Assembly (NCBI GenBank): GCA_963813375.1
Contig: CAWEYT010000017.1
Span: forward strand, 1 to 64,000
Source: DASTFY01 sp963813375
GTDB taxonomy: Bacteria; Actinomycetota; Acidimicrobiia; Acidimicrobiales; Ilumatobacteraceae
Direction: 5' to 3'
Length of the DNA stretch: 64,000 nucleotides
Shown: in pieces, positions 1 to 8,441 of the stretch
Layout: every line of letters starts with the position of its first letter
Numbering within the stretch: the stretch's first letter is position 1
Position numbers and translations under genes: made by a program
The notes under the pieces: generated by a model
Seen by the model: the letters and a program-made list of their open reading frames with translations, nothing else
Told to the model about the DNA's origin: nothing
Databases searched by the model: none

Positions 1-11
1 GAGGTGTGCAC

Positions 12-38
12 GCCTGGTGTCGGAAACCGGCACGAATC
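12..38. repeat. Short hairpin repeat, copy 1
   Basis: The stretch holds GTGTCGG, then AAA, then CCGGCAC, a 7 bp stem with one G-T pair. A near-identical unit lies at 1700-1727, after the carotenoid oxygenase gene. It is probably a terminator-like or REP-like element belonging to a gene left of the window. Confidence 0.4.
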
Positions 39-110
39 GTGCATACCTCCGCCAAGGGTCGGCCGACGCTGACCGCCGAGCTGCCGGGGCTCCGTGACAC
101 ACTGCGACCC

Positions 111-1681
111 GTGGGGGTCAGCCGGCGGGAGGTGATCCGGTGGTCGCTGACCGCCGGTGGGGCGAGCTCGCTGGCGGCGATCATCGCCGCGTGCGGGCGC
201 TCCGACAGTCCGTCCATGCGTGGAGCTCCGCCGACCAGCACGGGGCCGACCGACCGCGAGGGCGTCCACCGTGGTGCCTCCGACGACGGTGCCGCCGACC
301 ACTGGCGCGCCGGCGACGGTACCGCCGACCACCGCGCCCTTCGATCCGTCGCGGCCGTGGTGGATGCAGGGCAACTTCGCGCCGGTCACCGCCGAGGTCG
401 AGTCGACCGAGCTGACGGTCCGCGGCGCGATCCCACCGGAGCTCACCGGCCTCTACGTCCGCAACGGGTCCAACCCGCAGTCGGGCGACTCCCCGCACTG
501 GTTCTTCGGCGACGGCATGGTGCACGGCGTCCGCCTCGAGGACGGCAAGGCGGCATGGTACCGCAACCGCTACGTCAACACGCCGATGTACGAGGCCGGC
601 GCCGGGTTCGGCGAGGGCTCCGCCCGGCGGGGCGTCGAACCAGTCGAACGTGTCGGCGATCTGGCACGGCGGCCGGCTGCTGACGAGCGGCGAGGTCGGG
701 CTGCCCGTACGAGCTGTCGACCCGACCGACCTCGCCACCGTCGGCCCCTACGACTTCGGCGGCGGGCTGACGACGCGTTCACCGCGCACCCGAAGATCGA
801 CCCGGCGACCGGCCGGCTGCACTTCTTCGGGTACGGCTTCGTGCCGCCCGTACCTCACGTACCACGTCACCGAGGCCGACGGCACGATGGCCACGTCGAG
901 ACCGATCGATATCCCGGACAGCGTACGATGATCCACGACTTCACGATCACCGAGACCGACGCGGTGTTCTGGGAGCTCCCGGTCGTGTTCGACCTCGACG
1001 GCGGCAACGAAGTGCATCGACGATCCGCGAGTCGGGGCGTTCCCGTACCAGTGGGCGCCCGACGCCGGCGCCCGCGTCGGCGTGATGCCGCTCGCCGGCG
1101 GCGCCGACCATCTGCAGTGGTTCGACATCGACCCGTGCTACGTGTTCCACGGCGTCAACGCGTTCCGACGCGGCGACGAGGTCGTGCTCGACGTCTGCCG
1201 GCTCGCGTCGATGTTCGCCCCGGGCGAGGTGCTCGGCGGTGACGCCTCGCTGCGGCGCTGGACGGTGGACACCGCGACCGGGCGACGTCCGCGACGACGT
1301 GTTCGAGACGGACCGCACCGGCGAGCTCCCGTCGCGCGATCCCCGGCTCGTCGGCCGCGACCACCGCTACGGCTACTTCGTCGAGACCCGCGACAACCCC
1401 GAGACCGTCGAGTTCGGCGGGCTGATCAAGCGCGACTGACGACCGGCGACTTCGAGGTGTGGGACACCGGGCCGGCCTCGCACAGCGGCGAGTGGCTGTT
1501 CGTCCCCGCCGGTGCCGGCGAGGACGAGGGCTACCTGCTGACCTACGTCCACGACGAGGCGACCGACAACAGCGAGCTGGTCGTCGTCGACGCAACCGAG
1601 GTCGCCGCCGGCCCGATCGCCCGCGTCGAGCTGCCCGCACGCGTGCCGTACGGCTTCCACGCCGCCTGGGTTCCGGCGTGA
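111..1681 (+). CDS. Carotenoid oxygenase (RPE65 family), Tat-exported, frameshifted
   Basis: Carotenoid oxygenases cleave carotenoids or stilbenoids at a double bond using a four-His iron centre. From the GTG at 111 the protein opens with a twin-arginine motif (SRREVI), a hydrophobic stretch and a lipobox-like IAAC, then a Thr/Pro-rich linker. The family start GIPPELTGLYVRNG-like motif is seen as GAIPPELTGLYVRNGSNPQ, followed by HWFFGDGMVHG, AHPKIDP, MIHDFTITE and, near the end, VPYGFHAAWVP. These pieces sit in different frames: breaks occur near 290, 640, 770, 845, 920, 1010, 1275 and 1437. Most are explained by one base gained or lost in a short run, so sequence error is likelier than decay. 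Expected length is about 500 residues, normal for the family. Substrate is unknown. Confidence 0.75.
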
Positions 1682-1699
1682 TCGTTCGGAGGCATGCGG

Positions 1700-1727
1700 G
1701 CCTGGTGCCGGTCTCCGGCACGAAATC
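1700..1727. terminator. Short hairpin repeat, copy 2 (probable terminator)
   Basis: GTGCCGG-TCT-CCGGCAC is a perfect 7 bp stem 19 bases after the stop of the carotenoid oxygenase. It repeats the unit at 12-38 almost exactly. Position suggests a terminator before the tmRNA gene. Confidence 0.45.
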
Positions 1728-1775
1728 AGAACGCCTCGCACACGCCCGCCGGTAGAGTGGCCGGGCAACGTCAAC

Positions 1776-2158
1776 GGGGCTGACAGGTTTCGACGTCAGT
1801 GTCGCTGGCCGAGCGTGCGACCCGAGTTGCTCAGACTCGCTAAACGGGGCACAAACAAAAACTGCCAACACGCAGTTCGCTGTCGCCGCCTGATCTTCAG
1901 GTGAACCGACAGCCATCGTGAGCCGCAAGGCCGCACGGGGCCGCTCCACCGCAGCCCGGCAACAGAAGCGGAGGATGACCGCCTGAAAGCAGGCTGACGG
2001 CAGGAAAGACTGCTGACGGTTCGGAAAGACGAGCCGTGGACCTCCTCCCGGAGGTCAGCCGACCCGGCGGTGGGGCACCGTGAGCCCCGCACTCGGGAAT
2101 GGTCGTAGCACGGGCGGTCACCGCCTGATGGACGGGGGTTCGATTCCCCCCAGCTCCA
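1776..2158 (+). ncRNA. ssrA: Transfer-messenger RNA (tmRNA)
   Basis: tmRNA rescues stalled ribosomes with SmpB and tags the unfinished peptide for proteolysis. The 5' end GGGGCTGACAGGTTTCGAC is the diagnostic tmRNA start. The 3' end carries a T-arm (GGTTCGATTCCCCC) and CAGCTCC, which pairs with GGGGCTG to close the acceptor stem with one G-U pair. The CCA is not encoded; the discriminator A is at 2158. The tag frame runs from the resume codon GCA at 1849 to TGA at 1891-1893 and reads AQTKTANTQFAVAA, ending in the hydrophobic degron type seen in other tags. The smpB gene is not in this window. Ends are inferred from pairing. Confidence 0.95.
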
Positions 2159-2447
2159 CGAGTCCGAGAATGGGCATTTACCAGGTCTTTTGCGAACGTT
2201 GCGAGGGCGTCCGATTCCCCCTTGCAGGAACGTCACGCATGCTGGCCTGGCGTTTTGCGGCGAGGATGCCAGGGGGCACTCCACCCCCGTCCATCGACAA
2301 ACAAGCACGTTGGCGTCCGTGTGTACCCGGCGAGGAGTGCGCCGGCGCCGGCGATGGCCAGCCCTCGGTGGTCCTCCGTCGAGTCGAACGCCTCGGCGTA
2401 CTCGACACGCGAGGGTCCGCCTACGGTTCGAGCGATGGACAGTCATC

Positions 2448-3261
2448 GTGTGGGTCGGCCGACTACGGAAAGCGGGCTCTTCCGATTGTCGGGTTCATCG
2501 TCCTCGCCGTCGTCTACATCGCGATCATCAAGGTGTCGGCGCCCTGTGCGAAGACGACGCGGACATCGTCGATGGTCGGGTGTTGACGACGGACAACATC
2601 ACGTACGGGTTCCTGATCCCGCTCGGCGCGGCGCTCGTGTTCGTGTATCTCATCATCACGGTGCTCGGCTGGTGGCGACACGGTTCTCTACGACCCCAAG
2701 CCGGTCCGCAAGTGGGTGTGGTTCATCCCGATCGTGTTCGTCGTCGCGATCGCTGCGGGGATCAACTATCGGGGCTTGGCTGACCGTGGTGGCACGTTCA
2801 CGATCATGCTGATCGGGGCGTCGCTGCTGGTCGGCTTCGGCGAGGAGGGCATGTTCCGCGCGATCGGGGTGACGTCGTTACGTCGTCACGGGTTGACCGA
2901 GGGCAAGGTGGCGCTGTGGTCGAGCGTGATCTTCGGGCTCGTGCACATCTCGAACATCATCGGCGGTGATGCCCGGGCGATGGGTCAGGCGGTCATCGTC
3001 AGTTTCGCCGGGTACTTCTTCTACCTGATCCGCCGTGTGTCGCGTTCCAACATCTTGAACTCGTTCCTGCACGCCGGCTTCGACTTCATGATCATCTCCG
3101 GCACGGCGATCATCGCCGAGGGTGAGGACGCCTATCCGGGTTCCGGGCTCGCGATCCTGGTGTACCTGGTGTGCGGGATCGTGGTGTTCGTCAAGCGCCA
3201 CACGATCGAACCAACGACAGCGGCGACCACATCATCGGCGTCGGCATCGGCTGCGGAGTGA
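2448..3261 (+). CDS. CPBP-family intramembrane metalloprotease, frameshifted
   Basis: CPBP (CAAX protease/bacteriocin-processing) proteins are multi-pass membrane proteases or self-immunity-type proteins. The clean part from about 2700 shows the family motifs: GEEGMFR (EExxxR), FGLVH and NSFLHAGFD, placed in successive membrane helices. Upstream helices (LPIVGFIVLAVVYIAI and FLIPLGAALVFVYLIITVL) lie in two other frames. One extra base in the GGG near 2472 and one near 2680 account for two of the shifts; the one near 2550 was not resolved. The start GTG at 2448 is a guess because the N-terminus is disrupted. The C-terminus is a Thr/Ser/Ala tail. No partner gene indicates a substrate. Confidence 0.7.
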
Positions 3262-3554
3262 CTGAACGTCGACAACGTCAGCATTGTGCGCTCGCTGCGG
3301 CGTCTTGATCGCGGTGACCTGGGCCACCTCCAGAACGAGCACGACGTCCCACCGGCTGAACTGATCGGCGAAACGCTGAGAGGGCGTCGGCTGCGGGCGC
3401 CGATGGTCATCCGAGGACGCACCAGTCGTCCCTCGCCAGGAGCGTGATGTCACGGAAGGCGTCAGCTGCTGCGGCCGCCTGGGCGGACCCGCTCGGTACG
3501 CCCAGGCGTGGCCGCTGCCCGCTGCGGTCGCCTCATACTTGGAGGCGAGTGGAG
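3262..3554. other. Intergenic stretch with no recognised gene
   Basis: About 290 bases between the CPBP gene and the ArsR promoter. A frame open to 3447 on the plus strand has no recognisable motif, RBS or homology that I can name. I see nothing else here. Confidence 0.4.
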
Positions 3555-3580
3555 GCCTTGACAATATTTACTGTCAAGGC
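3555..3580 (+). promoter_or_regulatory. Palindromic operator overlapping the arsR-like promoter
   Basis: GCCTTGACA (3555-3563) and TGTCAAGGC (3572-3580) are perfect 9 bp inverted arms around an AT-rich 8 base spacer. The left arm contains TTGACA, a consensus -35 box; TACCTT at 3582-3587 is a fair -10 at 18 bp. The predicted transcript start is at about 3594, directly at the GTG start codon. A repressor bound here would block its own promoter, as is usual for ArsR-family regulators. Confidence 0.75.
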
Positions 3581-3594
3581 GTACCTTGGGGTCC

Positions 3595-4170
3595 GTGGAC
3601 GATGTTCGAGTGCTCGCTGACGCTGCCGCCGTGGAAGTGGCGCTCGATCCGATCCGGGCCTCGATCCTCGACGCGCTGACTGAACCGGGGTCGGCTGCCA
3701 CGGTTGCGGCGGCGGTCGGGTCGACCCGTCAGAAGGTGAACTATCACTTGAAGGCGTTGGAGGCCCATGGGCTGGTCGAGTTGGCCGAGGAACGCGTGTG
3801 GGGCGGTATCACCGAACGATTCGTCCGTCGTTCAGCGCGCCACCTCGTTGTTGCTCCCGACGTGTTGCAGAGCGCTGCCATCGATCCGAACGAGGTCGCC
3901 GATCGTCTCTCGGCTGCGTATCTGATCGCGGTGAACGCTCGGACTGTGTCCGAGGTAGGGGCGATCGCCAGCAGCGCGGCGACTGGAACGCGTCTGCCGA
4001 CCCTGACCGTCGACACGGTGATCGGGTTCAGATCGCCTGAAGATCGTGCCGCGTTCGCTACCGACCTGCAATCAGCGGTCGCCGCGCTGGTCGCCCGATA
4101 CCACCACGACGACGGGCGACCGCACCGTCTGACCGTCTCGTCATATCCCCGACCCGAGGAGCCCTCGTGA
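3595..4170 (+). CDS. ArsR-type winged-helix regulator
   Basis: Helix-turn-helix repressor of the ArsR type often paired with an AHSA1/SRPBCC gene. Residues 10-80 form the winged helix: LDPIRASILDALTEPGSAAT, then a recognition helix around STRQKVNYHLKALEAHGLV. The rest (to residue 191) resembles the C-terminal ligand part of these regulators, without a visible cysteine metal site. The GTG at 3595 is chosen because the promoter predicts a leaderless transcript starting there; a TTG at 3586 is in frame but overlaps the -10 box. The stop overlaps the start of the next gene (GTGA at 4167-4170), so the two are one operon. The palindrome at 3555-3580 suggests autoregulation. Confidence 0.85.
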   Translation: MDDVRVLADAAAVEVALDPIRASILDALTEPGSAATVAAAVGSTRQKVNYHLKALEAHGLVELAEERVWGGITERFVRRSARHLVVAPDVLQSAAIDPNEVADRLSAAYLIAVNARTVSEVGAIASSAATGTRLPTLTVDTVIGFRSPEDRAAFATDLQSAVAALVARYHHDDGRPHRLTVSSYPRPEEPS

Positions 4171-4622
4171 CCAATCCCGACCAACCCGACCGTGTCGAAC
4201 ATCGGATGGAGCGCACCTATGAGGTGGCCGCTACTCCGGAACAGGTGTGGGACGCGATCGCAACTGCCGATGGGATCTCGGCCTGGATGGTACCGACCCG
4301 ACTGGACCCGCAGATCGGTGGCGCAGTGTCGTTCGACGTCGGCAAATTCTGGTCGCACGGCATCGTCACCGACTACACACCCACGAGGCGCTTCGCGTAC
4401 GCAGAACCGTGGCCGACCACCGACCACGACCTGTCGTCGGTCACCCCGATCGCTACCGAGTTCCTCATCGAATCAGCGTCCGGCGGCAGTTGCGTGATCC
4501 GCGTCGTCACGAGTGCGTACGGAAGCGGAGCGGATTGGGAGAACGAGTTCTTCGCCGAAATGATCGCCGACGTGATCGCAATCCTCGACAACCTCGCCAC
4601 GCATTTCAACGAGGCGACGTAG
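4167..4622 (+). CDS. SRPBCC/AHSA1 domain protein
   Basis: START-like fold protein of the AHSA1 (activator of Hsp90 ATPase homologue) type; such proteins bind small hydrophobic ligands, and the true function of the stand-alone bacterial ones is mostly unknown. The 151 residues show the typical opening RTYEVAATPEQVWDAIATAD, then ISAWMVPTRLDPQIGG, a central strand block and a C-terminal long helix (ENEFFAEMIADVIAILDNLA). It is translationally coupled to the ArsR gene upstream, the standard arrangement for this pair, so the regulator most likely controls this gene. Confidence 0.85.
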   Translation: MTNPDQPDRVEHRMERTYEVAATPEQVWDAIATADGISAWMVPTRLDPQIGGAVSFDVGKFWSHGIVTDYTPTRRFAYAEPWPTTDHDLSSVTPIATEFLIESASGGSCVIRVVTSAYGSGADWENEFFAEMIADVIAILDNLATHFNEAT

Positions 4623-4647
4623 CGATGGAACGCTGACGTCGTTCACC

Positions 4648-4800
4648 ATGTCGACCGTCGACGGATTCTACAAGGACCCAACGCCGAGTTCGATTTCTGG
4701 ACCGAGCTGGCGACGAGTTCGACACCTTCTCGACCGAGTACTCGACGCTGCCGACACGCTCGTGTTGGGCCGGGCCACCTCTGAGCGCATGGACGTGACC
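4648..4800 (+). pseudogene. Remnant of a RibD_C/dihydrofolate-reductase-like gene
   Basis: The N-terminal part of a RibD_C-domain protein can be pieced together from three frames: MSTVDGFYKD, then EFDFWTELA-like and EFDTFSTEY-like text, then AADTLVLGRATSERM. The family normally continues for another 100 residues, but the next gene starts at 4854, so this copy is truncated as well as frameshifted. It is one of four relatives between 4.6 and 7.2 kb. Confidence 0.5.
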
Positions 4801-4853
4801 GGGACCGCTCGACGGTCTCGACGTCACCGCACACACCGAGCAAGGAGAACCCG

Positions 4854-5363
4854 ATGAAAACCACCCCACACCCCACCCACCAAGAACCGGTCGTGCAGTC
4901 CAACCAACCGAGCACTCGCCGTCTTGTTCGAAGCGGTGCGCTCGCAGGCGCAATCGCGGCCGTCTGCACCACCGTCGTGGCAGCCATCGCGAGCGCTGCC
5001 GATGTCAGTCTCGAAATCAACGCCAAAGCCATTCCGATCCCCGCGTTCGCGTGGTGGACCCTCGTCGGTGCCGCCCTGGGCGTCGTGTTGGCCCGACTCC
5101 TTCGCGAGCGCCGACGGTTCGTCGTCGTCACCACAGTCGCCGCCGGCCTGTCGCTCATCCCAGCGATCGCAGCTCCCGACGACACCGCCACCAAAGCCGT
5201 TCTCGTGGGGACCCACCTCCTCGCGGCGGCCATCATCATCCCGACTCTCAGCCAGCGGCTCCGCGGTCAACAACGACCGCTGACCGAGAGGCGACGGCAC
5301 CGACCCGGGCCAACAGCCGGGACTGTCAGACCCCGGTGTAACCGGTCTGGCCTGACACGCTGA
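4854..5363 (+). CDS. DUF6069-like four-helix membrane protein
   Basis: A small membrane protein of unknown function. After a polar N-terminus (about 20 residues) four hydrophobic segments follow: GALAGAIAAVCTTVVAAIAS, AFAWWTLVGAALGVVLARLL, FVVVTTVAAGLSLIPAIAA and KAVLVGTHLLAAAIIIPTL. This layout matches actinobacterial DUF6069 proteins. The last 30 residues are Arg/Pro-rich and unlike the family; a frameshift close to 5280 could place the real stop there. The ATG at 4854 has a purine-rich upstream stretch (AAGGAG at 4840s). It lies between RibD_C-type genes, without an obvious functional link. Confidence 0.65.
   Translation: MKTTPHPTHQEPVVQSNQPSTRRLVRSGALAGAIAAVCTTVVAAIASAADVSLEINAKAIPIPAFAWWTLVGAALGVVLARLLRERRRFVVVTTVAAGLSLIPAIAAPDDTATKAVLVGTHLLAAAIIIPTLSQRLRGQQRPLTERRRHRPGPTAGTVRPRCNRSGLTR
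5325..5355 (+). terminator. Possible hairpin terminator
   Basis: CAGACC plus CCGGT, a GTA loop, then ACCGG and TCTG form a bulged stem at the end of the membrane-protein gene. There is no T-run, which is common in high-GC actinobacteria. Confidence 0.3.
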
Positions 5364-5391
5364 GCAACCCGCTCGGCGAGAAGGACGACCG

Positions 5392-5526
5392 ATGACGAAT
5401 CACGATGTCACGGTGGCGACACCGTCGGACGACACGAGCGGGGAGCGGCCGCGCCAGCAGCACGCCGAGATGACCCGCTGGCACGGACTGTCGACCTCGG
5501 CACGTACGACAGCCGAGCCCGCCTGA
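5392..5526 (+). CDS. Hypothetical 44-residue protein
   Basis: ATG at 5392 preceded by a purine-rich GAGAAGGACG, 44 codons to a TGA at 5524-5526. It is polar, has no membrane segment and no motif I recognise. It ends 46 bases before the next gene. It may be a remnant or simply non-coding. Confidence 0.25.
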   Translation: MTNHDVTVATPSDDTSGERPRQQHAEMTRWHGLSTSARTTAEPA

Positions 5527-5572
5527 AGCACCCCTTTACCGACCACCCACCACCGACCAGGAGAAACCTGCC

Positions 5573-6124
5573 GTGCGCAAGATCATCAGCTTCACCCACG
5601 CCACCCTCGACGGCTATATCGACGACCCGCACGAGTGGTCGTTCCAGTACTCCGACGAGGAGTTGCAGGACTACGGACTCAAGATGACGCTCGCCGCCGA
5701 CGGACTGCTGCTCGGCCGCATCACCTACGAAGGCATGGCACAAGCCTGGCCCACCAGGGGCGGTAACCCCTTCGCCGACCACGTCAACTCGATCACCAAG
5801 TACGTCGTCGCCTCCCAACCGGTCGACACCACGGCGTGGGATCCGACCGTGGTCATCGCCGGCCCCGACCTGCTCGACGAGGTCAGCCGACTGAAGCAGG
5901 CCGAAGGCGGCGACCTCCTCATCTGGGGCACCGGCCAGCTGACCGACGCCCTCGCCGCGGCCGGCCTGCTCGACGAGTACCGGATCTGCACCTCCCCCGT
6001 CATCAAGGGGGGCGGCGAGCCCCTGTTCCGCCCCGCCAGCACCGGCACTGTCGAGCTCCACGACACCAAGATCTTTGCCACCGGCGCCGTCGTCCACGCC
6101 TACCGCCCCGTCTCAGCCCCCTGA
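5573..6124 (+). CDS. Dihydrofolate reductase family protein (RibD C-terminal domain)
   Basis: NADPH-dependent reductase fold related to the C-terminal domain of RibD; stand-alone members are usually annotated as DHFR-like, with unknown substrate. The 183 residues show the family order: N-terminal strand RKIISFTHATLDGYIDDP, the GRITYEGMAQAWP motif after a LLLGR nucleotide-site strand, a central DLLIWGTGQLTDALAAAGL and the C-terminal SPVIKGGGEPLF. The length is normal. The GTG at 5573 is chosen because GGAGAAA lies 8-14 bases upstream and the N-terminal strand starts right after it. Clean reading frame, unlike its two broken relatives on either side. Confidence 0.85.
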   Translation: MRKIISFTHATLDGYIDDPHEWSFQYSDEELQDYGLKMTLAADGLLLGRITYEGMAQAWPTRGGNPFADHVNSITKYVVASQPVDTTAWDPTVVIAGPDLLDEVSRLKQAEGGDLLIWGTGQLTDALAAAGLLDEYRICTSPVIKGGGEPLFRPASTGTVELHDTKIFATGAVVHAYRPVSAP

Positions 6125-6299
6125 CCCGAACCGAGCCACCCGACGAGACCCCAACATGAACGAGGCGGCGAGGCAGGGGAAGCAACGACGCCGAACTGCT
6201 GTGTTGCGCTACCTCGAGGTGATCGCGACCGAGCGCAGGACGACGGCTCGAGCAGCCGGCGGTGTGGGCAGGTGTGCGGGGACTCGAGTTCCGGCGTCG

Positions 6300-6526
6300 T
6301 TCACAGCCGGCGGTAGCGAAGATGAACGACGCCGCTGCTGAACCGGTGCTCGTCGATGAGCGTCAGATCGGCGCGCGTGTCGGTCGCCAAAGCGGGGGTG
6401 CGCCCACCGAGGACGACGGGCCCCGAGGTCCGCGAGCTTCCTGAACCGCACACAGGACTTGCCGATGCTGGCCTTCGGGAGCCGGTCGACGTACCGCTCG
6501 GCGTTCAGCTGTCCCTTCATCTTCAT
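6300..6526 (-). pseudogene. Hybrid remnant: DUF1801-like piece plus RibD_C C-terminus
   Basis: Reading leftwards from 6526, the first part (VDRLPKASIGKSCVRFRKL) matches the C-terminal signature of DUF1801 proteins. After a frame change near 6430 the text becomes PVVLGGRTPALATDT then VVHLRYRRL and a stop near 6300, which is the last 40 residues of a RibD_C/DHFR-like protein. Neither gene is complete. The two fragments look joined by deletion. This explains most of the 470 base gap between the flanking DHFR-like genes. Confidence 0.5.
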
Positions 6527-6596
6527 CGCGTCCTCCGAGACTCGGCGCTCTCCGTGGAACGGTGGTGGCCTGCCGGCGACCTGGGTCCCGGCGACA

Positions 6597-7202
6597 TCAT
6601 GCGGTGGGGTCGAGCGGTGGGTGCTCGAGGACGCGGGGCCGGTACTCGACCAGCTGGATGCGGCCGTCGAAGGTGCGGTTGTCGCTCATCTCGAGGGCGA
6701 CGTCCGGGTAGCCGTCGTAGATGCGTTCTTCTCCCGTCGCGCCGGTGATCACCGGAAACATCACGACCCGGAAGCGATCCACGAGCCCGGCTCGCAGCAG
6801 CGACCGGCACAGGCTGATGCTGCCGATCGTGCTCAACAGGCCCGAGTTGCCCTGCTTCATCGCCCGGACGGCTTCGACCGCGTCATCGCGCACGAGCGTG
6901 GCGTTGGCCCATGTGAGCGGCTCCTCGAGCGAGGCGGAGAACACCACCTTCGAGGCTCGCGTGAGTTCGTCGACGGAGGCCTCCTCGTCGGCGGTGAACT
7001 CGTCCGTTCCCGCTGGGGTCTCTCCGGCAGCGAAGCCCGACATCAGCCGGTAGGTGTTCGCTCCCATCAAGTACGTGACCTCGGGTTGCTCACCCAGCCA
7101 GGCGAGGTACTCAGGCCCCTGTAGACCCCAGAAGCCGGGCCAGCCCTCCGCGGAGGCGTAGCCGTCGAGGGAGGTGATGAAGTCGACGAGGAGTTCTCGC
7201 AT
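6597..7202 (-). CDS. Dihydrofolate reductase family protein (RibD C-terminal domain)
   Basis: A second intact RibD_C/DHFR-like reductase, on the opposite strand to the one at 5573. Motifs in order: MRELLVDFITSLDGYAS, TYLMGANTYRLMSGF (the nucleotide-binding strand), a polar middle, GLLSTIGSISLCRSLLRAGL (substrate side) and FPVITGATGEERIY. The 201 residues are normal for the family. The ATG at 7202 is preceded by AAAGGA at good spacing; the frame is open further upstream but that text is not family-like. The substrate is unknown. Sequence identity to the 5573 gene appears low, so these are not recent duplicates. Confidence 0.85.
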   Translation of the reverse strand: MRELLVDFITSLDGYASAEGWPGFWGLQGPEYLAWLGEQPEVTYLMGANTYRLMSGFAAGETPAGTDEFTADEEASVDELTRASKVVFSASLEEPLTWANATLVRDDAVEAVRAMKQGNSGLLSTIGSISLCRSLLRAGLVDRFRVVMFPVITGATGEERIYDGYPDVALEMSDNRTFDGRIQLVEYRPRVLEHPPLDPTA

Positions 7203-7385
7203 GCTCGTGTCCTTTCGCTTGAGTATCGGGTAGCCGCGCCTGCCTTCGTACCATTGCGGCACGAGGTTGGACGGGCGGCGCGTCGAGAACTCATCGCCAG
7301 CGCGGACCGAGTCGAGGTCGCACAGAACAACGACGACGCACGGGTCCGCGACGCCCTAGCGAACTGACTGAGACGCAGGATCCGT

Positions 7386-8318
7386 CTACGAAGCTCCTTC
7401 GCTCGTCCGGCGCGAGAAGACGACGGTCTGCCTGTCTGGTTCGAAGCCAACGCTGAGGTAGAGACTCTTCGATGCCGGGTTGTCCGGTTCGTAACAGATC
7501 TTGATGCGCTCTGCGCCGGCCTTGGCGAGCAGGTCGATGCCGGTGGTGAGGATGTGGCGGGCGAGACCTCGTCGCTGGTGGTCGTCTTCGGTGCGCATGG
7601 GTTCGACGAGACCCGTGGCGGTCTCGGGGTCGTACCAGAACAATCCGTACGCGGCGACGCTGTCGCGGCTGTCGTGTATCACCAGGTCGAGATCGGGGCG
7701 ATACAACGAAGTCTGAAGAAGACGCGCCTCGACGTCAGGGTGGTTCCGTGCGCGGTTGAGCATGTGATGCGGACGCTGCATCGTGTCCAGGCGACTGGAC
7801 AACCGATAGCCCTCGTGCAGTGGGCTGATCGCTGGTCGAGCGGCTGCGGCCAGCCACGTTTCGACCAGCCCGTCTTCCTCGGTCGCGGCGAAGCCATGGC
7901 CGACCAACACCGCACGCAGGACGTCGTCGGCACGGTCGACCTCGAGGCCGACGGCTTCGAACCCGAACTCACTGGCGTGAGCGAGCCCGCGCTCGAAGAC
8001 GTGTGCAACCCAGTCGGGCGTTGCGTCGGGCATGACCATCGGGTCGAGCGCGATCCGCTCGCCCCAGTCGGTTGCGATCACTGCGGCTTCCGGGCGACCG
8101 AGGTGATCGAACCAGAAGAGCTGAGGGAGGTCGTCGGTTGCGCGCGGCTTCCGCCACCACCACTGCAGATCGGCGGCTTCGTACAACCCTGCAGTTGGGT
8201 GAGCGCTGCGGATTCGCTGCAGGAGCACCGTCACGTCTTCCAAGTAGCGCAGACCGACCCGAGGCTCCTCTCGCAGTGGGCCCATTTCCCAAACGTACGG
8301 CGTCGGCGTGACCGGCAT
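7386..8318 (-). CDS. GNAT N-acetyltransferase with tandem domain
   Basis: Acyl-CoA dependent N-acetyltransferase, substrate unknown. The C-terminal half has a clear GNAT core: the acetyl-CoA loop DDHQRRGLARHILTTGIDLL and the following strand/helix ERIKICYEPDNPASKSLYLS, then VGFEPDRQTVVF. The N-terminal 150 residues look like a degenerate second GNAT domain (AAVIATDWGERIALDPMV and FGFEAVGLEVDRADDVLRAV). The start at 8318 (MPVTPTPYVWEM) is preferred to in-frame upstream codons because homology-like text begins there. The gene faces away from the secreted-peptide gene at 8442, so the 123 bases between them hold both promoters. Confidence 0.8.
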   Translation of the reverse strand: MPVTPTPYVWEMGPLREEPRVGLRYLEDVTVLLQRIRSAHPTAGLYEAADLQWWWRKPRATDDLPQLFWFDHLGRPEAAVIATDWGERIALDPMVMPDATPDWVAHVFERGLAHASEFGFEAVGLEVDRADDVLRAVLVGHGFAATEEDGLVETWLAAAARPAISPLHEGYRLSSRLDTMQRPHHMLNRARNHPDVEARLLQTSLYRPDLDLVIHDSRDSVAAYGLFWYDPETATGLVEPMRTEDDHQRRGLARHILTTGIDLLAKAGAERIKICYEPDNPASKSLYLSVGFEPDRQTVVFSRRTSEGAS

Positions 8319-8441
8319 CGAGATCTGAGCACCGCGAGCGCTGAAGTAGGGCGTTTCACCCGATGTGCGCGACTCACGATCGGCGCACCGTGTGTGCTGC
8401 CGGAGCGAAACCCGATCCGGTTGAACGCGAAGGAGCGAATC

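Noticed and set aside
111..1681. Programmed ribosomal frameshifting as explanation of the many frame changes
   Set aside because: The shifts occur at many unrelated sites and in many gene families, without a common slippery motif or downstream structure. Repairing one base in a short run restores ordinary proteins.
2140..2225. Integration (attachment) site at the tmRNA 3' end
   Set aside because: GATTCCCCC recurs at about 2212, but the repeat is short, no integrase gene is in the window and the tmRNA is complete.
7261..7370. Small reading frame ending in RVRDALAN before the GNAT gene
   Set aside because: Reads a little like a protein tail, but there is no start, ribosome site or family match; treated as non-coding or an unidentifiable scrap.
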